Below, one piece after another: positions 11,801 through 25,300 of a DNA stretch of 64,000 nt. The notes beneath the pieces were generated by a model. It made no database searches. It was not told the origin of the DNA and saw only the letters and a program-made list of their open reading frames with translations. The position numbers and the translations under genes are program-made. Origin of the DNA: Cyathus striatus (Eukaryota > Basidiomycota > Agaricomycetes > Agaricales > Nidulariaceae); NCBI GenBank assembly GCA_025738555.1, contig JAOVFP010000005.1:5394001-5458000 (forward strand), read 5' to 3'. Each line of letters opens with the position of its first letter. Position 1 is the first letter of the stretch.

Positions 11801-14800
11801 GATGTTCCCATGCAACAGGTGCGTTCACAGACGAAATTTTCAAGAGCCCTTGACGCATCATAAGCCCTGAGAACACAATAGTAAGCAAAGCGAGGATAGA
11901 CCTGAGATAGCACTCGTACGTACCTGCTTCTTCGAACATTTTTATTAAAACCACACGTACATCACGCAACAACGGTCCTGAGATAGCAGCATCATGTCTC
12001 CTACTGGACAGAGTGGAAGGGAATTTTGAAGGAGCAAAACGTAGCACTTATACTTGGACCGGATTTTATCTTCACAGGGCCGGTTGTCGGCAGACGGCAG
12101 AACTAGATTATCGCTGGAATGCTTCAGCCTCGAGTAAGTACCGCATAGGCCATAAAGATGTGTACAATCTGCAAGGCTAATTCCGTGGAGAATCTAAGTA
12201 GCGAAGGGTAGCAACGTGCGTAGATACGGTAACATTTCGATAAGTAGATTTGCCCCGGCGGGAGAAATCTAGCCTGAACGCAACCTGAACGCACACACTG
12301 CGGAAGCATCCGGGTTTCAAACTCCCGAACGTACCGATGTAAGTTCGTAAGTGTTGGACCTATCCCCACGTACAGTCAGACCTGCACCTGGCGGCATTCG
12401 TTAGCATAATATGACCATGGGGAGAACAAAAGCAGTGCCACAGGAGAAAAGAAGCGTCAGCCACTGACTACATCACGAAGTTGATCATGGTGTATGTCGT
12501 GTGCCCTTTTTCTCTTCTGAGGTTCGAAGCGGAAGAGGCCATTGCGAATGTGGTAATGGACAAACAAGGATCGCAGTAAATATCCGTCCGCTGTGTAGCT
12601 GATTAGATAAGTCGATTCGGCGATCGATTTATGTAAACTTGATAATATATCAATGAATCAGTCCAACAGCAACAGCAGAAATGCGATTTCATCGAAACCC
12701 AACCATGCACGTACAAAATTCCATCATCCTTCGATGAAGCACAATTCCTAATGATCAATGTCGTCTTTCGGAAAAATATCACGGATGAAATAGAACACCC
12801 TCGCTACTATCCAGCTAGGGGGATGAACGGTAAGGGGAGAAAAACCATGTTTCTAATGCCTCCTAGTGGTGTTAACCTCTTTCCCGATTCGACATGCTTC
12901 GAGCGGGCCTGATTGTCTCTTTCCCCGCCGTACCACAGTGTGAAATGTGGCTTGAACTAAAAGCAGAGGCTTCAAAAATATACGATCGGATATCGGCCCC
13001 ACAGGGAGGCATGTTTTGCCCTTTCTTCTTTCTCCTGTCTCCCTATCTTCCTTCCCTTCCTCTTCTCAAGTTCTGTTGATGCTCAGGCTAGATGACCCAC
13101 ACCCAAAAGCCAACACCACGAGTGTGGTGTGTGTGCTATATCTGAACAGCACCCTCGTTTTTAACATATACAGCAGATAAGTAGTATTGTTCTTGAAATG
13201 GCAATATGTCAATGGAAGGAAGATAAACCACGATGTAACTCGCAGTTGCAATGATGAATCACCCGGAGATGCTCACGACCCAGTTCGAGGCCTGGGCCTG
13301 ATGGTTAAATAAGATGATTGAAGCATTGCATCTTTCCGCTATAGAAATTCAACACAGCACACGTTCGTCATGCGGAAGCAAATGCAGAGAAGTTCTTCCG
13401 TAGTGATGACATCTTGCGCTCATCATGCAAAATGCGCGTGTACAGTGCGTGCGCGCGGCTACTTAGAACCAGTTCGACTTATGGGCGCATATGTACGTAC
13501 GTATAATCTAATCTCACCACTGAGAATGCTCTATGCATCTATCTATCCACAGAATCGCGCATGTGTTATTCCAATGGATATAAGTGCGGTCTTCGTTCTG
13601 CCAAGCTTTAAGTTTTCGAAGCAACTGATACGCGTTCGCAGCTCGGCGATTTGCAGGATTAATGTTATTTTCGATATCGACATGTTGCACTTGAAGAGAA
13701 GGTAACCGACCTGTCGCTGGGTTAGTAATTGCGGAAGCAAAAGAAGTGGTCGGGGCCATTTACAAAGCTACAGAGCTGCGATTACACCATACAATCATGA
13801 GAAAGTGCCATTGCTTGGCATTGATATACCTGGATATACCCGGTCGCTGTTAAGTACCATCAAGCCCTCGACATAAAAAGTGATTTTAGCCCTTGTTAGC
13901 CGCGACGCGTCGTCGCTCTCTTCCAGTCTCTTCCTGAGAGGTCGATGTTTTTGTTAACATCGAGCGCCGAGATGTCACAACACCATTTTCAGACCGTTAT
14001 CTCCTATCCCTCGCTTATCTGACCATCGCTGAGTTTGTGATTTTCAGAAAAGAGTTATAGATTACGACTGAAGGAAACAGGTAAATACCCTCAATGGTCA
14101 ATGACTCACATATCAGTATATACTTCGACGGCAGCGATACTTTTCTCGGGTCCTTACAGCTTTGATTGGGGTGGCTCGATGCATTCCTGTTTGCTTTGAA
14201 TGAATGAATGATACCGCTTGAAGAATAGGGTGCGGAATAACTCTTGGCAGATTGAAAGCTACTCACAGTAGCCTCATGGATTTCATGAAAGGGAGAAAAG
14301 GAATAGGTTACGGCGGGGAATGAAGGAGCAGTAAGGATGTCCTGGCTGGGCCCTTGCGATGCGATGCTGCTGTTCAATATGAAAGCTTAAGGAGGTGCGA
14401 GTCAAACTTTCAAATTTGAGTACGGCTCGAGTATCCCCTAGTATGCAGGCGAAATTAAATAGGAACGCGTTGAATCCCCGTTTCCTCAACGCAGTGCGTT
14501 CCTAATCTAACAGTTGCCAATCGCAGCATACTATCAGCGATAACGATAAGAAAACAAGGAAGCGCATCAAGGTAACACTCAGGGAAACTTTGACGCGCCT
14601 CTCTCCCGAAGGGTGTCCCCATCGATGTCAACATCGCGTGTCTAAAGGGTTTAATATTAAAAACATAAGCACGTCAAAATAGAATTATTGAGTGTCCTGC
14701 GAAGTCCCTTTCCTCTTTCTTCCCGAACGTTCGTTTGTACTTATGAAATCAATGTACGACAGATGTCATGATTCTAACTTCTCCATATAAGGTGATAAGG

Positions 14801-16997
14801 CGCGTAAGATGATTCATCGTTCAGGAAACACCGTCGAACCTGAACCGTTTTTCCCCGTTCGAGGTGGGTTCGGAAATGTTGCCGGGAAGAGGGAAGAGGA
14901 GAGGAGAAAAGGCGTAGACTCAGTGCAGCGCTTTCTGCAGACAGAAAGCCCGCGTAACGCTGCGAGGTCTCCGCAGCTCTAAGAATATTCTTGTCAGGCA
15001 GAGTACAGTAACGATCAAAATGTGGAGGTTGCCAGAAATTCGATTTGCCCACGTCTCCCCACAATTCCGAGAAAATGCTTGTCAGACAGAGTGATGGTCT
15101 GGTTACGTCTGGCAGCATCGATAATAAGTATAAACCAGATACTTGAACATCCAAGGAACATTTGATTTGAGAGCGCTCGGAATCCGTGGAAGAGCCAGTA
15201 ACGCAGTCAATGACGGACCTCGGACCTCTCCATTGCTCAGTAAGTTACGAGATACTTGTATTATTATATATATGCAGTCTTGCATCGCTCAATGTTCAAG
15301 GGACATATCACTTTATTTAGGAGTCGTTCGGAGTCCTCCGGTGAGTAAGCTAACCATTGGGCTCGGGAACCATCTCCCGCCCACAAGCCATTTTTGGCCA
15401 ATCAAACATTACGAAGAGCGGAAAGCTTGTCCGAGGTTCCCAGTTGCGATAAAAAGCCGTGGCTAGTCCTAAGGAATCGGAATGAAGTCGTTGCAGGGAC
15501 GCAGGTCAATGAGAGAGAGCCTCCCTCGAGTATCTGTGGGCGGCCAATCAGACATGAAAAAAAAATTGCGATTCAGATTATGTAGCACGTTTCTCGTTTC
15601 TGCGCGCCGTCGAATGAGGATCCGAGGACGCGCGTTCAAGCCGACTGTGACGCGCCTCCGGAAGTCTTCCGTCCAGTCCAGCCCAATTATTTGCTTGTCA
15701 ACGCAACGGTACAGTAAGCAGCTAGCCAGGCAGTGCAGCCCACGTCAAAAGTTATGCGTTACAAGGTCATTCGGAAAATGACAGAAGCGCCAGCAAAAAC
15801 ATTTGGCCAAAACAAGAGGGGGCTGGAAAAGCTCCGAGAACGCACTTTTGTGCTCCATAACAAATGCTTGGAATCAGGACTTGGCAACGAAGGCCGCTCT
15901 TGTCCCCTTCGTTTGGAATGTGTAAAAATAACTTGTTTGATTAAGAGAAGAACGAGGTGAAGGGTGAGGATACGGCTGAGAGACAAGTGGTCTTGGACTA
16001 GGACGGGTGATAGGCATGATACGGCAGGAAGATTTGTTTTCGTATGTAACGGGCAGGATTACCGATATTCTTGAGCATGGAGGTCGATCATCATCGTCAC
16101 GGTGATAAGAGAGAGTCAAGAGAGAGAGAGAGTTGCCAAGTCATGGATATCTCTCGTGACGATGATTTTGACCCGTATTGTTGTTCATTGAGAAAGGTAC
16201 ACAAAGGCGTCAGGAGAGTAGTCGAGAATGAAGGGTAAATTGAGAGATGGAAGACGAAAAGGGAAGCAGGAGAATGAGGGGTGTGGGAAGTGCCGCGCGC
16301 AAAAAGGCCCAAAAGGTTGTTGTTGCGCAGGCGATGACACAGACCCCTGGAAATGGAAATGGGGCGGGGTGATGAATATTTCGTTTATAATGTTGTAGCG
16401 GGTATGGGTGATCGAGTGGACAAAGTGTTTCCACTGGCAGAGTATCGAGTAGCGGTGTGGATGAGTAACGGGGTGGGTATGGCGCAGTCTATGGCAGGGC
16501 AAGAATAATACATGTCCGAACTTGGCGCAGGACTGGGGGGGGGGAGACGCGTCGTGACGGCGGAAGGAAAGGAAATGATCTGAGTTCCGGAGAAAGATAA
16601 ACATGTGCGATCTGGTTTGGTGGTGATGTGCGTGGGATGTGATGTGAGTGAAGGGGGGAGGGGTGATGTGATGTGATGTGATGTGGGTGTGGGTGGATTG
16701 GAGGAGAGAGAAAGGAAGAATAGGAGGGGAGAGCAGGTTCTGAGGAGAGAAGAAGGCATAGAGGGTAGATAGATTGGGCGGTGGGTCTTTGGAGGAGGAG
16801 GTGGAGGTGGATAGATCTTACACGTGTTTGGAAGAGGACCCCGGGGAGTGGTAACGTAATATCTACGATTGGATCTTGAGTCAGATGAACCAGGTTATGA
16901 GCCAGACTCGACTAGTCCGCAAAATATACATTAACCCTCTCAGCAGAGGTCTCTTTTCTCTCCTCATCCTTTCTACTGTCTCCCTGCCACTCCATTC
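8891..16997. other. Long gene-poor region
   Basis: About 8 kb in which all six frames are cut into ORFs of at most about 140 codons that match no family I know. No terminal repeats, transposase, reverse-transcriptase motif, tRNA or rRNA could be recognised by eye. The last kilobase (about 15.9-16.9 kb) becomes purine-rich on the + strand and holds a short GATGT microsatellite, so it probably belongs to the upstream region of the next gene. Confidence 0.5.
16664..16684 (+). repeat. GATGT microsatellite
   Basis: Four tandem GATGT units in a G-rich, pyrimidine-poor tract that extends over several hundred bases upstream of the 17 kb gene. It may be a promoter-associated purine tract; no function is shown. 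Confidence 0.7.
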
Positions 16998-18910
16998 ATG
17001 GCCACAGTCCTACACCCCCACAGGCTTCCCTACCCGTCCAGCATCCTCCTCCCTAAGTCAACCCACACCACCCCCAGCCCCTCTCCTCCCTCCTCGTCGT
17101 CCTCGGTCTCGTCTCACTCCTCCGCCGCCACTCCACGCCAGAACAGAACAGACCATTCCTCCCGCCGCATTCGTTTCGCTCCCCTTCCCGATCCACGCCG
17201 CGCCGTTCTCATCACCGACGACGGCGACGAACTCCCCCTCCCAGAGGCAGAAGATGCCACACAATTTCCTGGCCCCTCCACTCCCACCCCCGCCAATGCA
17301 CCCAACTCACTCCCCACCACCCCCAGCGCCGAGGCTGCCGTCTTCCAGGACTATGCCCAGGACACAGAGAGCATAGGCAGCTCCTCTTCCTCTTCCCGCA
17401 ACTCAAAGCGCAACAGCTACTCCACAGACCCCTCCTCTGTCCCCTCCACACCAGGCACAGCAACCCCCCTCTCCCTCAACACCGCAGAGCAGGACTACCT
17501 TTCTTCTGTCCCAGCCTCACCCTCTACCTACCTTCCCCCTGCACTCCTCGCAAATAACCTCAGCAGCTCCACCGTAAACAAGCCAAAATCAAAAGTCCTT
17601 ACGTCCCTTCTCCGCCCCTTCAAAAAGGGCTCCAGCTCCTCTTCCTCAGGATCTACTCACACACTCACCCCCGTTGCCTCATTGGACGGTCGACCAAGCG
17701 AGAGGCACTCAAAGGGCGGTATTACAAAGGAGGAGATACTTACCCTGGGCACCATCAATCTCTTCCGCGCCTCCTCCCGTGACGCCAAATACGTCTCTGG
17801 ACATGAATCTGACCCTGGATTCTCCTCTTCCCTATCCAACCTTGCTCGTTGGACATCAGCTTCCAGCACCGGCGCACGCTCAAACGCTTCCAACAACTTT
17901 GGCGCGCCGCTCGCAAGAACACAGAGCACACAATCTACACCTCCAGACCCTCCACCGCTCCGGGCTTCGTTGCCCCCTCGCCACACAGAAGCAAGGGCGT
18001 TCCCAATCATAATCCCCGCATGCGCGGAGCACGCATGCTTAACGGTCGTGTATACGGTGGGCCCAAGAAAAACCCCAATGCCAAGAATCCCTTTGCAAAT
18101 GTGCGCGATGAGGAGCCTGAGTTTGTCGAGTGGGGATATGGTGGTATGGGGAGTGTCAAGGGCGCGAAGAGTGCAGGTGTTACCGGGAGTCGGTGGGAGA
18201 GGTTGCAGGGGCAGGGGGCAGTCGCAAAGGGCGCTGAGGCGGATGCGGAGGATGATGGGAGTGGAATGGGGTGGGTGAAGAAGAGGAAGATGGAGAGAGA
18301 GCGCAAGGAGAGGGAGGAGCGGGAGAAGAAGGAGGAGGATGAGGAGGAGAGGAAGAACAGTGAGGAAGTGAAGGAGCAGAAAGTGGAAGAGAAGCCTGCC
18401 GTTGAACCCACTGAAGCACCTGAACATCCCTCTTTACCCAGTATTGCCAATCTGCGCGGTGCTTCCTCCCAATCCCAACGACCTAGCACTCCCTCCTCTA
18501 CACACACCGCTGAAGAAGAACACGTCTTGCGCGCTGTTACTATTCCTGCTCGACCACACTACCATCATCACCGTACTCACTCGCGCAACAGCTCGAAGGA
18601 TATCAATGTTTATGGCTCCAACTTGAGCTTGGTGCATACCGCTGGTGTTGAGGAGGAAGAGAAGGCATCGGTTACCCTTGAGGACGTCAAGGAGCACGAG
18701 GTGGAGGAGAGGAGGAGCGAGAGCAGTGAGAGCGACGAGGAGGAGGAAAGACACGAGGATGAAGAGGATGAAGATGACGATGATGATGATGATGAAGAGG
18801 AAGAGGTAGAAAGGAGAAAGACAGCACTTGGTGCGGGAGTTGAGAAGATTAGCAGGCACAAGGAGGTCCACGATGAGCCTTCCGCTGCCCCTGCAACCAC
18901 TGAAATATAA
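16998..18910 (+). CDS. Large low-complexity Ser/Pro-rich protein with acidic C-terminal tail, frame broken
   Basis: I do not recognise a named family. The first frame (ATG 16998, to about 17930) encodes Ser/Thr/Pro-rich segments with RRIRFAPLPDPRRAV, a basic stretch (KPKSKVLTSLLRPFKKG) and GGITKEEILTLGTINLFRAS. The second frame (about 17900-18910) carries RPSTAPGFVAPSPH, a Gly/Asn block (RMRGARMLNGRVYGGPKK, NPFANVRDEEPEFVEWGYGG), then Lys/Glu coiled-coil-like repeats and a run of Asp/Glu near the C-terminus. The order of motifs and the continuous composition indicate one protein of about 635 residues. Moving from the first to the second frame needs a one-base loss or an intron between about 17870 and 17950; I could not find a convincing GT-AG pair. 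Probably an intrinsically disordered regulatory protein, but the role is unknown. Confidence 0.72.
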
Positions 18911-21009
18911 ACAAGAAAGAGGACCCTAAATAACAAACATCAAGCTTTCTTACCCCACCTCACCTCACACTCGCCTCGTGTCTTATATTCTACCCCTCCT
19001 CATCATCCCACACTCCGACATGCGATTCCTACTCCTTTTATCCAAGCGCCTCTTTCTTAAGCTTACTCGTCGGCCGAGTAGAGTATCCTCGCACGCGTTT
19101 TGGCGCCTGGACGCGTTGATTAACCTCTCAACTCAAGATTTCCTTTCCTTTATCTATGCAGAACGCAGAACGCCACAGCAGAACAAGCCGCTCAATGTCC
19201 GCCGCTACGGGCATCCGCCGTCACTCTTTGCTTTTTCTTTCTCTCGCACAACTCTTCTCCTTTAAAGTCTCCTTTTGTGTATGCAAAGTTTCCTTCTTGA
19301 ACCCCTCGCCTCGGATGTATCAACAAGTCGGTATTTTAGCATTGGATAGACTCCCGGGGCCATTAATTCTCTGTATGTCTTTTATTTCTCGTTTCTGAAA
19401 TGTTATCACTAACACGCTTTGCAGACACTACCTTTCTCTTCTTTCAAGAACACCGCTGCATGAAGGCATAAATTCCCACAAAAGTCTTGTATATTCGCGG
19501 TTCAGTTTCTTTTGGGTCATATTTATGGGTTCTTTCAAGAAGTTTTGTCGATCTTATCGACATTTGGCTCGATTGCTTGTTCGTTGGTTTCACGCTTTGG
19601 TGTTTTGGGTGGTGTTTGGTACGTAGTGTTATCTCTTTCCCGTGTACATGGGTGCTAACGATAATTTTACAGATGCATCACTGCACTACACCCCACGTCT
19701 GTCATCATTTCTGCTATCCACTCTTGTAGCCTCGTTTCTCTTTCTCATTCCCATTTTTTTTAATGTTTATACCACGTACTCTTTCTGTCACCATTCCTAT
19801 CATCTCTATCTCTATCCATCCATCAAGCTGTGTATTACTAGGCATTTCAATTTTACCTATATTTAAGAACACTCCAGTTCTTTCATTAGTCCCTCCCCTC
19901 CCCACATGTGTTCCGCGGTGACCTTTGCGTGCATAATAAACGATACGTACCATTTGTTCGCTGCAGTGAATGCGTTCCGGTTCTAACTTATTCACTTTCC
20001 TTTCTGTGCATTCCTCTGCTGCGTCGATCCTCGTCCTTCCTTGCTGCTATTCTGTCTACTTAGCTATCATACGATACCGTATCTTTCATTTTTTGAAGCA
20101 CGTAGTAAAATTTCTTGTGACATCCATATGTGATACCATCCAATAGAGCTTTTTATAGACGATAAGTACATGTTATTATTGTAAGTGGAACGAGGTAAGA
20201 GATTGCGCTGGAAGAACTGCTCGAGAACTGCGTAGAAGTGTCCTGCGGAATTCGATGACGTGGATTGGGCGAGGCTGTCCAGTGTTCTCCGCCTGCACGG
20301 AGGAAAACATCTGATCGACGTGGACATGAGCATAGCACGAAATGGACAGTGGTGTGTACAGGTGACTTGAAGTGACTCGCATTATGGTGTTGAACGGCGA
20401 TGACGAGAACAAGTTGAAATTTAAAAGGTACCGAGACTTGCCCCTATTTCTATCGTTGTGCTCAGAGTCAGCCCAAGTCTTGCTGACACACTTTGTTCGA
20501 CCAGTTTTTGCGCCAGTTCACGCCATTCAACGAGGACCAGGGAGGTGCGTTCCCAAGTGCTGTGAGCCCCATCATCATCTGTTTCTAATATCACGTTTTG
20601 TTCTTGATAAGCCGCTGTTCTTGTTTCATCGATAAGCTGACAAGCGCACACAGAAGTTAGAACTGCTGAGGATACATTGCGACGTGACTTACATACCATC
20701 ACAAGTTCTTAGTAATTTGGCCCAGTTTGGGGTGATAGATAAAAGAGCTTGGAGAACCCCTTTGTCCTGCAGCTCTGGCGTCCCATACACACTCTCTTGC
20801 TCGCAATTGCGTTAAGAACGCACGCTTGCATTCCACTTGTACGACAGCTACTCAAAACAGACTTTACCAAGTAAGTCGGAATCTTATTCTATTGTCCGTC
20901 TCCTCTCCACCTGCGATTTAGTAGGAGCCGGGGTCCGACTGACATCATACTGATACTTTTCGCTCCTCTATAGATCGCAAAGGCATTCAGTACCACTTCT
21001 GTGACAAGT
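18911..21009. other. Intergenic region upstream of glutathione reductase
   Basis: Roughly 2.1 kb with a pyrimidine-rich first half (probable 3' UTR and spacer) and no supported gene. The last 250 bases contain the GLR1 leader. Confidence 0.45.
20871..20973 (+). other. Probable 5' UTR intron of GLR1
   Basis: A good donor (GTAAGT at 20871) and a pyrimidine-preceded acceptor (CTCTATAG ending 20973) lie 37 bp before the GLR1 ATG. No coding frame needs this intron, so it would be in the leader. Inferred from splice-site quality only. Confidence 0.4.
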
Positions 21010-22902
21010 ATGCCTCCCATTTTCGATAAACCGACGGCGGAGAAGTATGACTTTGTAGTCATCGGTGGAGGAAGTGGAGGGTCTGGTGCATCCGTGAGCA
21101 ATGGACTCTCTGTCTCGTGATCGCATGGTTGGAATGAGCTAAATGGATGTATGTATAGAGACGTGCAGCTTCGTACGGAAAGAAGGTGGCTGTAGTGGAA
21201 GCCACGCCTTACTTGGGAGGAACGTGCGTGAACGTCGGTATGTCTCGCCCTTTCGAATCACAACCAACTGGCTTTGGTAGGGTATACTGATGCCAAGTTT
21301 GCGCTGTTTTTTTCGATTAGGTTGCGTTCCAAAGAAGGTGTGTATACTGCTACATCTGAACCGACCCGCTCATCTCGGTTCTGTTCCCCTCTTATCGTGA
21401 CTAACTTTTTGCATTTTAGATCATGTGGCATGCTGCTGACCTTCGAGATAAAATATTGCATCAAGCTCCTGGGTACAAGTTCTCTGGACTCGAGAACGTC
21501 AAATTCGACTGGGCGGCATTTAAACCCCAACGAGATGCCTACATCCGCAGACTCAACGGCATCTACGCCAACAACTTTGACAAGGAAGGCGTCGAATTCC
21601 ACCGCGGATTCGGAAAGCTACTTTCGCCCAACACTGTTGAGGTTACCCGACCGGATGGAGAGAAGTATACCTTGACATCTGATAATATCTGCATTGCCGT
21701 CGGTGGTCAGCCTGTTATTCCATCAGATGAGGAAATCCCTGGAGCTTCCTTGGGTATCGACTCGGATGGGTTCTTCGATCTCGCGGAGCAGCCAAAGCGT
21801 GTTGCTGTTATTGGCGCAGGATACATTGCCGTCGAACTGGCGGGTGTCTTTAATGCACTTGGTACGGAGACGCATATGATCATTCGTGGCGAGACGGTCC
21901 TCCGTACCTTTGATCCTGTGATTCAGGATACCTTGACTCCGTGGATGGAGAAGACTGGCATTCATCTTCATAAGAGCAGTCATGTCGCCAAAGTCGAAGG
22001 TGTCCGGGGACAAACACTAACCGTTCACACGGACAAGGGCGAAAAGATCGAAGCTGACGTCGTTCTATGGGCCATTGGTCGCAAAGCCAGCACCAGAATA
22101 TGGGCCTCGAAGGACTCGGAGTAAAACTTGACAAGAAAGGCGATGTTGTCGTGGACGACTACCAGAACTCCAGCGTGAAGGGCATTACCGCCATCGGTGA
22201 TGTGCAAGGCAAATGGCTACTAACCCCCGTAGCGATCGCTGCGGGAAGAAGACTGTCAAACAGGCTCTTTGGTCCTGAGAAGTTCAAGGATGACAAGCTG
22301 AGCTACGACAATATTCCAACAGTTGTGTTCTCGTATGTGTTTTTCTTTCCTCTCAAATACCGCCCGGTGGCTGATACACTGTTTCACATTAGACATCCTA
22401 CTATTGGTACTGTAGGTCTTACTGAGCCAGAAGCACGTAAGAAGTACGGCGATGACCAAATTAAGATCTGTATGTTGCAGTTTTGTCATTCTTCTGCCGC
22501 GTTTCTGACGCGATCCGGCACTTTAGACAAGTCTTCATTCCGGGCCTTGTATTTCTCCATGGTCGACGAGGAGCACAAGGAACCAACCGTATACAAACTC
22601 ATTTGCGCCGGGCCTGAGGAGCGTGTTGTTGGAGTTCATATTCTTGGCCTTGGAAGCGACGAAGTTCTCCAAGGGTTTGCCGTTGCCGTGAAGATGGGCG
22701 GTGGGTTTATCAATCATTATCTATGAGAGTCAGGCTTTCTGATCTATCTGTGCCTTGTAGCTCGTAAGCAGGATTTAGACGACACCGTCGCCATTCATCC
22801 GACGTCTGCAGAGGGTGAGCTATTTTTCCTGTATGGCCTTGTCGTTTCTGGGACGTGCTAAACCCACCGCTCCATTCTTTAGAACTCGTTACCCTGCGCT
22901 GA
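21010..22902 (+). CDS. GLR1: Glutathione reductase, with a one-base frame break
   Basis: NADPH-dependent flavoenzyme that regenerates reduced glutathione. Exons: 21010-21093, 21159-21237, 21321-21337, 21420-22332, 22393-22469, 22527-22700, 22761-22814, 22883-22902. Motifs in order: FAD-binding [11 protein letters not shown], the redox-active disulfide split by an intron (GGTCVNV then GCVPKK), NADPH-binding [17 protein letters not shown], the second FAD site [18 protein letters not shown], and the C-terminal catalytic His-Glu motif [15 protein letters not shown]. Length is about 472 residues, normal for the family. No mitochondrial presequence is seen from this ATG. At 22091-22096 one base is missing: upstream ends WAIGRKAST, downstream resumes [13 protein letters not shown] in another frame. 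All other splice phases agree, so this is most likely a functional gene with a sequence error. Confidence 0.93.
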
Positions 22903-25300
22903 TCCATATAATATACCAGCAGCATTATAATAAACTTAACTGTGTATTTTTATCGAGGTCATATCTGGAAACATCAATTCATTTCTGTTTACTCGGCGAC
23001 GCTGTAGGCGTAAGGAACGCCACGCTCCCTGCAACTTGAGTGTTTTACTATTCTCTTGTCGGTGGAATTGTCCCCCATGTACAATTTAACCTGAATCAAC
23101 CAGCTTTTGGTGAATGCTGACACTCTCGGATGCGGTGGCGTTCGAGTGGGCATTCCGCGGAACCTCGTCCAATCCGGAGATAATTCAAGAAGCTCAAGTT
23201 TGTTTCTTTGACATGTTAACTCATCTGTCGTCTTGAATGAGTGACAAAGGGATTGTATTGAAAGGCCAAGAGGATGTAAACTGGAGCGATTTACGGCAAG
23301 ATGTGATCATAACTGATTAGCGCATCTTGATAATCTCAGACAAAGCAGTGAAAGAGGTCAGCTGGATAAGTAAGGCGGAACGAGAAGGCGTCATCGGTCT
23401 CGGTCGGGTATGAATTCCAGCGCTTCAGCTCACTGAAAGGTCTACAGTTTTCTGCAGCTTTCGAAATCAGACTTGCCAAGCCCATGAACGGTCAAGGATA
23501 CGAGTGACAAGACATGAAGACGATGAAATGAATCATGTACAACTTCCTAGCTATATAAATGGCGCAAACGATGAAAACGGAAATAGAGCTGCTTGCACTG
23601 TTTAAAAACATGAATTACGCATTGAAAAACGTCGGAACTGTTGACGGAACGGTCGATTGTTGGACATTTATTGATGCTGTATGTATGTTTTATTCACACG
23701 AAGTGGATGTTCAATGACACGCCTTGAAACATAGTCGCAAGCGTCTATCAGCGTAAAGCAACCGCGTTCTGCTTTCAATTGATAAAATATACAGTCGTGT
23801 GATCTTACATTTCCATGCACAGCGAAATAACCTCACCGAACTGACGTGCATTTCTTCTCAATTCATTTACCCCAGGACCTTGGACACCGTTTCATAACTC
23901 GGAACAACATTGCAGATTCGTGGCATAGACGAAGGTAGATGGAACATGAGATGGGTCTTTGAACATCGTGAATCGATCGCGATGATCAACGATACGAGGC
24001 ACGAGAACCCGTCGACAAATCGAATGCGGGGAGAATTGACTAACTTCAAGGGTATGCGATCATACTGCCCTCGATTCTAATCATAATCTATAGGCAAGGA
24101 GGCAGACGACCAATGAAATTGATATGATTATCTTAGGATACAACAGGCTTAATCCCTTTAGATTACGTCCAAAGTGTTTTGCCAAGACATCTAAAAGTTT
24201 AAGTAACATCTCTAGAGTTTACGACAGCGCGCCCACCGATAAACAACACAACGGAAATCATGTACATCATCAATGCGAACCACCTGACCTTCGCACTGGC
24301 TTGGCTTTTCTACAAATAACTATATTTTCAGACCATTCCTTGAGAAGGCTGAGGCTCTCACTTCCCAGTAACCCACCGGAATGTTCATACTTGCGTCTAG
24401 TGTGCGATATTTTTGGAAATTTCTTTTGTTGGGAGAGTTTTGGCGACCGGCTCAAATAGCAACCTGGTGTCCATAGTAGTTAATGCATAATGCATAATGG
24501 TTTGAGTTAAATTCAGAAACCACAGCCACCCAATCTCCTCTTCGAGTTGCGGTCCGGTGTAGATGGTTTTAAATTGAAAGTGCAATGCTACTGCGTTTTT
24601 CCGCATCGTTGCTGGCATTATCGTATGACGGTGCTGTGCATGGCGCTGGCGACCCGAGTGCGATATTATTAGACGCGGATATTTACATCCATACATAGAA
24701 TGGCGGGTCTCGACGTAAGTACGATTGGATCACCTTGCCGTTAATTGGTTGAAGCCCGAAACAAGTCGTCAACCGAAGTTCCGGAATTAAATATAAATAT
24801 CTGTGAAAGCCATCGACAGTCTAGCGAACCAGGCGGGAAGTAACTCTGGGTGCTGCGGCGACAAAATTCATGCCAGCAAATAGACGGATTCCAAATTCCA
24901 ATACATCGGCCCCCGACGGGCACCATCGGAACGTCTTGCAGAATATGACAGACATCATATACAGTCGCCTAAGTGTAATAACGCATGCGCTTGCCGTTTG
25001 AACTGGATATATAGCTGTCATTCGGAACTTAGAGATTTAATTCAGGCGACTGTGGGGTAAAGTAAAGAACCCGAAGTGTTAATTGAGTAACAAGTTTTAA
25101 GACGTCTCATCATGAAACATTGTTGTATCAATCGCGTAGCAAGATGAAGTAGGTTGCAGATTAAACAAAACCTCGAGAGTTCTGAAAACATTGCGACAGG
25201 TAGTGAAGGCTACGAACACCTGATATATAATAATGTCATTAGTTAAAGTCATATATATCTATGTACAAACAGGCCGAGTATAAAATACTTGCTGAGCATC
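22903..25300. other. Intergenic, AT-rich, no supported gene
   Basis: About 2.4 kb between the convergent GLR1 and PLC genes. The small ORFs (for example 24124-24459 and 24397-24696) lack family features or exon continuations. Confidence 0.45.

Noticed and set aside
16185..16759. Minus-strand ORFs rich in Pro/Ser/His/Cys
   Set aside because: They arise from a purine-rich tract on the other strand; composition only, no domains.
17657..18936. Long minus-strand ORFs antisense to the 17 kb gene
   Set aside because: Shadows of low-complexity Glu/Asp/Lys codons (poly-Ser/Leu when reversed).
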